NCBI RefSeq assembly: GCF_963576545.1
Contig: NC_083641.1
Coordinates: 13,448,893-13,512,892, forward strand
Direction: 5' to 3'
DNA: 64,000 nt
Origin: Limanda limanda
Lineage: Eukaryota; Chordata; Actinopteri; Pleuronectiformes; Pleuronectidae
Every line of letters starts with the position of its first letter. Within the stretch, counting starts at the first letter, position 1. Below the pieces are notes generated by a model that ran no database searches, was not told the DNA's origin, and saw only the letters and a program-made list of their open reading frames with translations. Both the position numbers and the translations under genes were made by a program. Shown here in pieces: positions 60,531 through 64,000 of the stretch.

Positions 60531-63500
60531 GAGTTAGCCCAGATCAAGTGTTATAAAGCTGACACCAAACTATATTTTCTTACATATTTTTCAATAAAAT
60601 AAAAAAATAACAAATCAATCAATTGCCCAATCAATAATCTTAAAGCTTAACTAGAATGGTTCTCAGTGGAGTGCATACCTCCGCCAACGCCCAACAATCC
60701 CCTCATTCATCATGTCTTAGCCCTTTACTTCTTTCTTCCTGGTTGTATTGTGTTAGACACCAAGATATTTAAATGTTGTGGCAAATATGTGGTCACCCGC
60801 CAAGGTCCAACAGTCCCCTGATGGAAACACATTTAGATTCACCAGAGTCACCAGTTTTATTTGGATTTGCAACAGTCTTACTGCAGACAAAGAAACAAAA
60901 ACAACATCCTTGATGAAGTTACCAAACTTTTGGGGAAAATGTCCAGGACGGGTGATATAATAAAATCTCATGTTTAGGCAATATTTGGCAGCTCTTGCTT
61001 AAAAAATGTAGAAAGAAAAGATTTTGTTCATCTTCACCGAAATTTGAGGATGACGAAAATCCATCAACCAATCAACAAATTACCAAACACAGGTGAAAAT
61101 GTAACCTTCATGGTAACTAAACCGGAAAAAGAAAGAAATCTAAAATGTTCTATGAAAAGCTGTGAACTCATCCTCCTCTCAATCTTGCTCAGTGTGTTTG
61201 CACCCAAAGTACCAGAACCAACACAACAAACACACCACACAGGCAGTACATAATGTCACCATAACCGCAAGTGGCTTTTTTTTAGAAACACCACACACAC
61301 TGTGTGAGCAGAGTTGATGTGGTCTTATAAAACACATGGAGCTCAGTGTTCACCAGGAGAGCAATTCTAGGTAAGTGATGCCCCCATCTGGTTTCTCTGA
61401 GACTGTCAACAACAGAGTGTGTGTGTGTGTGTGTGTGTGTCAGAGTTTATGTTGCAGTCAGTTAAACCTTAACAGTTGTTTTATATAATGAATTTATTAT
61501 AGCAACTATTTGGTTCATTATGTGTGAACATGCCAGAAGTGCTAATGTGAATTATCCATTTTAATATATTAACATGATACAAATGATCAATAGATGATTT
61601 AGTCAAGGTATATACGTATAGCTTGATAATAAATAATCAGGTTTATCATGTAAAAGTGTTTAAATAGATAATAATGCTTTGTTTGCCATGTAGATCCATT
61701 GAGAAACAGAAAGACAAAAAGAACCTTGTTTAAATCCAAACAACTGTTTTTTTTTCTGTTTAAAAAAAAAAGAAATTGCAGGACATCAGCTGACGAACCG
61801 AGGCCGGGACACAATAACCAATATGCTACACATTACACTATCAGGCTGCACATTATACCTCCGAGCTGCTCAGCATAAACACTCTGTCTCCAGACAATGC
61901 CGGCTCTTTTCCAACAAGTCTCTTCACTTCCTGGTACGGCGTGGGCCCTTCGCCGAGAGCAGCCTCACAGAGCATTTCTCACATACAGAAGTCCCACTCT
62001 GTCTTTCACTCAACCACTCGGGAACTCTGATAATTATGTGTGATAAAAATATAAATGTCTAACAATTCCTTTGAAGGAAACAACTGTGGCGCAGACAAAC
62101 AGGTGAAAATACTGATAGGTGATTACTCTGACGACACACCCGGTACATGGTGCAAAGTGCAACTGTTAAGTGATCTCATTGTACATCTATGTCATCTCCT
62201 CTGTACTTTTCAGGAGAGGAAATGATGCAACAGGTGAGTGTAACCTGAGCATATAGTGCCTGAGACAAAGGTGAAGTTGGAAAGTCACAAACTGTGCAAT
62301 GTTGAAGTTACATACTCCTTATGCCTTTGAATATTTAAACCATAGACTGAATATAATGATGGACGAAATGACAGCGTCCGAAACGTGACGGCAATGCACC
62401 TCGATCGCCACTTGATGACCGGCTGCAGTAGGTCATAAGTCCTACCTCCTCAGTGGAAGTGGCTGGGACTCTGACCAAAGTTCAAAAGTCAATGTACTCA
62501 AAGATGGTTTCAGTCATTTTTGGTAGTTATTATCACACTGAAATTTGTTCAAATGTTCAGTTTTGGGAAGTTGGGATTACATTTTTGGGGAATGTTATAG
62601 AAACAGGATGACACAGAAAGTCTCAAACTCTAAAAAATTCTCTTAAACTCTAAAATGATAAGGCCACAAATACCTAGGACTACTGTTATAAAAAGGATGA
62701 TGCTGTGTTTTTTGCAGTTGCACTTTTCAAAACTTCAGAAAAGGAGCTGATGACAGTGATTGGTAGAAATTCAGCTAGGACTTTTTCTAGCATGACTTAA
62801 CGTCTCCTACTTGAAAATCCCAATAGAGAGTAGATCAAGCTTCAACGCTACGAGGATGTGGTGTAGTGTGTATGCATTATGATGAGTGGTGGAAGAGGGC
62901 GAGAAACAACAGGTCAAATATAGACAGGCTCCCCATGACTTATTCAAAAAGAAGGAAAACATACATCTTCATCATCTGTATACTGTGGTATCCCATAACA
63001 AATTTAATTGTGATGATTTTTTTAGAGTTTTCCTTCTATCAGAAGATAGAGGCTGAATTTCAGTGTGTGTCATTTGTAATAGCAATAAATGAGCTTTCAT
63101 TTGAATTGTGACATGTTAACAACAACCCATGCAGTATGGCATGATCGGCACTAGAGCTGGCCAATAATTAATGAATCAGTATTCTTGTGTATCATCTTTC
63201 AGCGGAAAGATACAGGTCAAAGTACAGGTATTGCAATTTAGTAGGTTAGACATTATTTTAGGTTAGACTGCTCATGTGGAAGCAGGCTGATCTGCGTACC
63301 ACCAGCCTTACACTAATGATGCAGGCTTCAGACTGACTTGTGACCTCTGTCCCACAAGAAAAAAACAAAACATCACCCTATCTCTGTCTCTTTCTCTTTC
63401 CGCTTTACTGTGCTGTAAAACACAGAAGAGAGGTCCAAAACAATCTGTAAATCAGAGCCATTGTTAACGCCGCCAAGAACTCATTGCCGGACTTTGTTCC

Positions 63501-64000
63501 ACTTACTGACCTGTCACTCACGTCCAGCTCTTTTATTCTCCGGCCAGTCGGTGCAATGAGGCCACAAACCGCCGCCTGCTGTTTCTGCTGCCTCAGTGCT
63601 TTTGATGATCGTGCTTTCATGCCTGCATGCTTGTCTGTGTGTGTGCTGCATGTATGCGGATATCCCTCCATAACTTCCCCAGCGTTTTAAATTGCAGGAT
63701 GTTAAAAGACGGCTCAAGGAAGAGTGGAGACAATGGGTGTGGGAAGGGGAGAACGACCAGGAGCAGATAAAGGCAAAGGAGAAAAGAGAGGCAAAGGGAA
63801 AGGCTCGTCTCCATCTGCACTACTGAGTCTTGTTGTGTCCGAGGGCCACGGCCACGCTCCTCCCCTGAATTCCACAGCTGCCAGGGCACCACACAGCACT
63901 AAACCAGGGTAATGGAGGACGAGGGGTGTCCATCAGATACTTACACCACTGACTCATAACCAGGGGTTCTTGGGCCAAGGGAGGATTTGGAAGAGTTTCA
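60531..64000. other. hip1 upstream flank, no gene seen
   Basis: No supported exon. Contains the ACCATAGACTG-family repeat (62335-62520) and a GT tract near 61418-61440. If hip1 has an upstream alternative promoter, this would be intronic. Confidence 0.45.
62335..62520 (+). repeat. Dispersed repeat, ACCATAGACTG family, copy 1
   Basis: Starts ACCATAGACTGAATATAATG and contains GATCGCCACTTGATGACCGG followed by CTGCAGTAGGTCATAAGTCC. It shares blocks with 37328-37440 and, inverted, with 35385-35565. Confidence 0.55.

Noticed and set aside
1..64000. tRNA, rRNA or known microRNA genes
   Set aside because: No cloverleaf with A/B boxes, rRNA motif or recognisable miRNA seed-hairpin was seen by eye. 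A tRNAscan/Infernal search would be decisive.

Overview
This window is vertebrate genomic DNA, almost certainly from a teleost fish. It has multi-exon genes with GT-AG introns, one minor-class intron, long AT-rich introns, abundant (CA)n/(GT)n microsatellites and several dispersed repeats of the kind common in fish. It is neither bacterial nor viral. Coordinates of coding exons were worked out by hand from splice signals, reading phase and protein similarity recalled from the families, so no alignment was run.

Two genes can be reconstructed completely, and they converge. On the + strand, ypel2 (Yippee-like 2) has four coding exons between 5672 and 10586, giving 119 residues with the exact C-X2-C-X52-C-X2-C zinc-binding pattern, then a 3' UTR of about 2.4 kb ending near a poly(A) signal at 12987. 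On the - strand, hip1 (huntingtin-interacting protein 1) runs from a CpG-rich first exon near 59859 down to a stop codon at 26361. Thirty coding exons sum to 3069 nt, an unbroken frame of 1022 codons plus stop: ANTH lipid-binding domain, clathrin/AP-2 linker, coiled coil and C-terminal I/LWEQ (THATCH) actin-binding domain. All exon phases agree.

Region by region: 1-5556 is upstream/5' intronic ypel2 territory with repeat fragments and one clean retro-insertion (4637-4955). 5557-13010 is ypel2. 13011-26360 is mostly intergenic and probably includes the hip1 3' UTR; it holds a decayed coiled-coil pseudogene (15342-16359), a LINE-type 3' tail and small hairpins/MITEs. 26361-59859 is hip1. 59860-60530 is its GC-rich promoter region. 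60531-64000 has no recognisable gene.

The most striking structure is a 2429-bp foldback-type element (29782-32210) inside the 4.1-kb hip1 intron between coding exons 24 and 25. Two long inverted arms are made almost entirely of a 21-bp, internally palindromic tandem unit. They are capped by perfect 29-bp terminal inverted repeats and flanked by a 7-bp direct duplication, and they enclose a GC-richer passenger segment. Other points of note are an AT-AC (U12-type) intron in hip1, a (TG)n tract replacing the polypyrimidine tract before hip1 coding exon 16, a possible 3-nt microexon, and a perfect hairpin beside two G14 runs in the ypel2 3' UTR.
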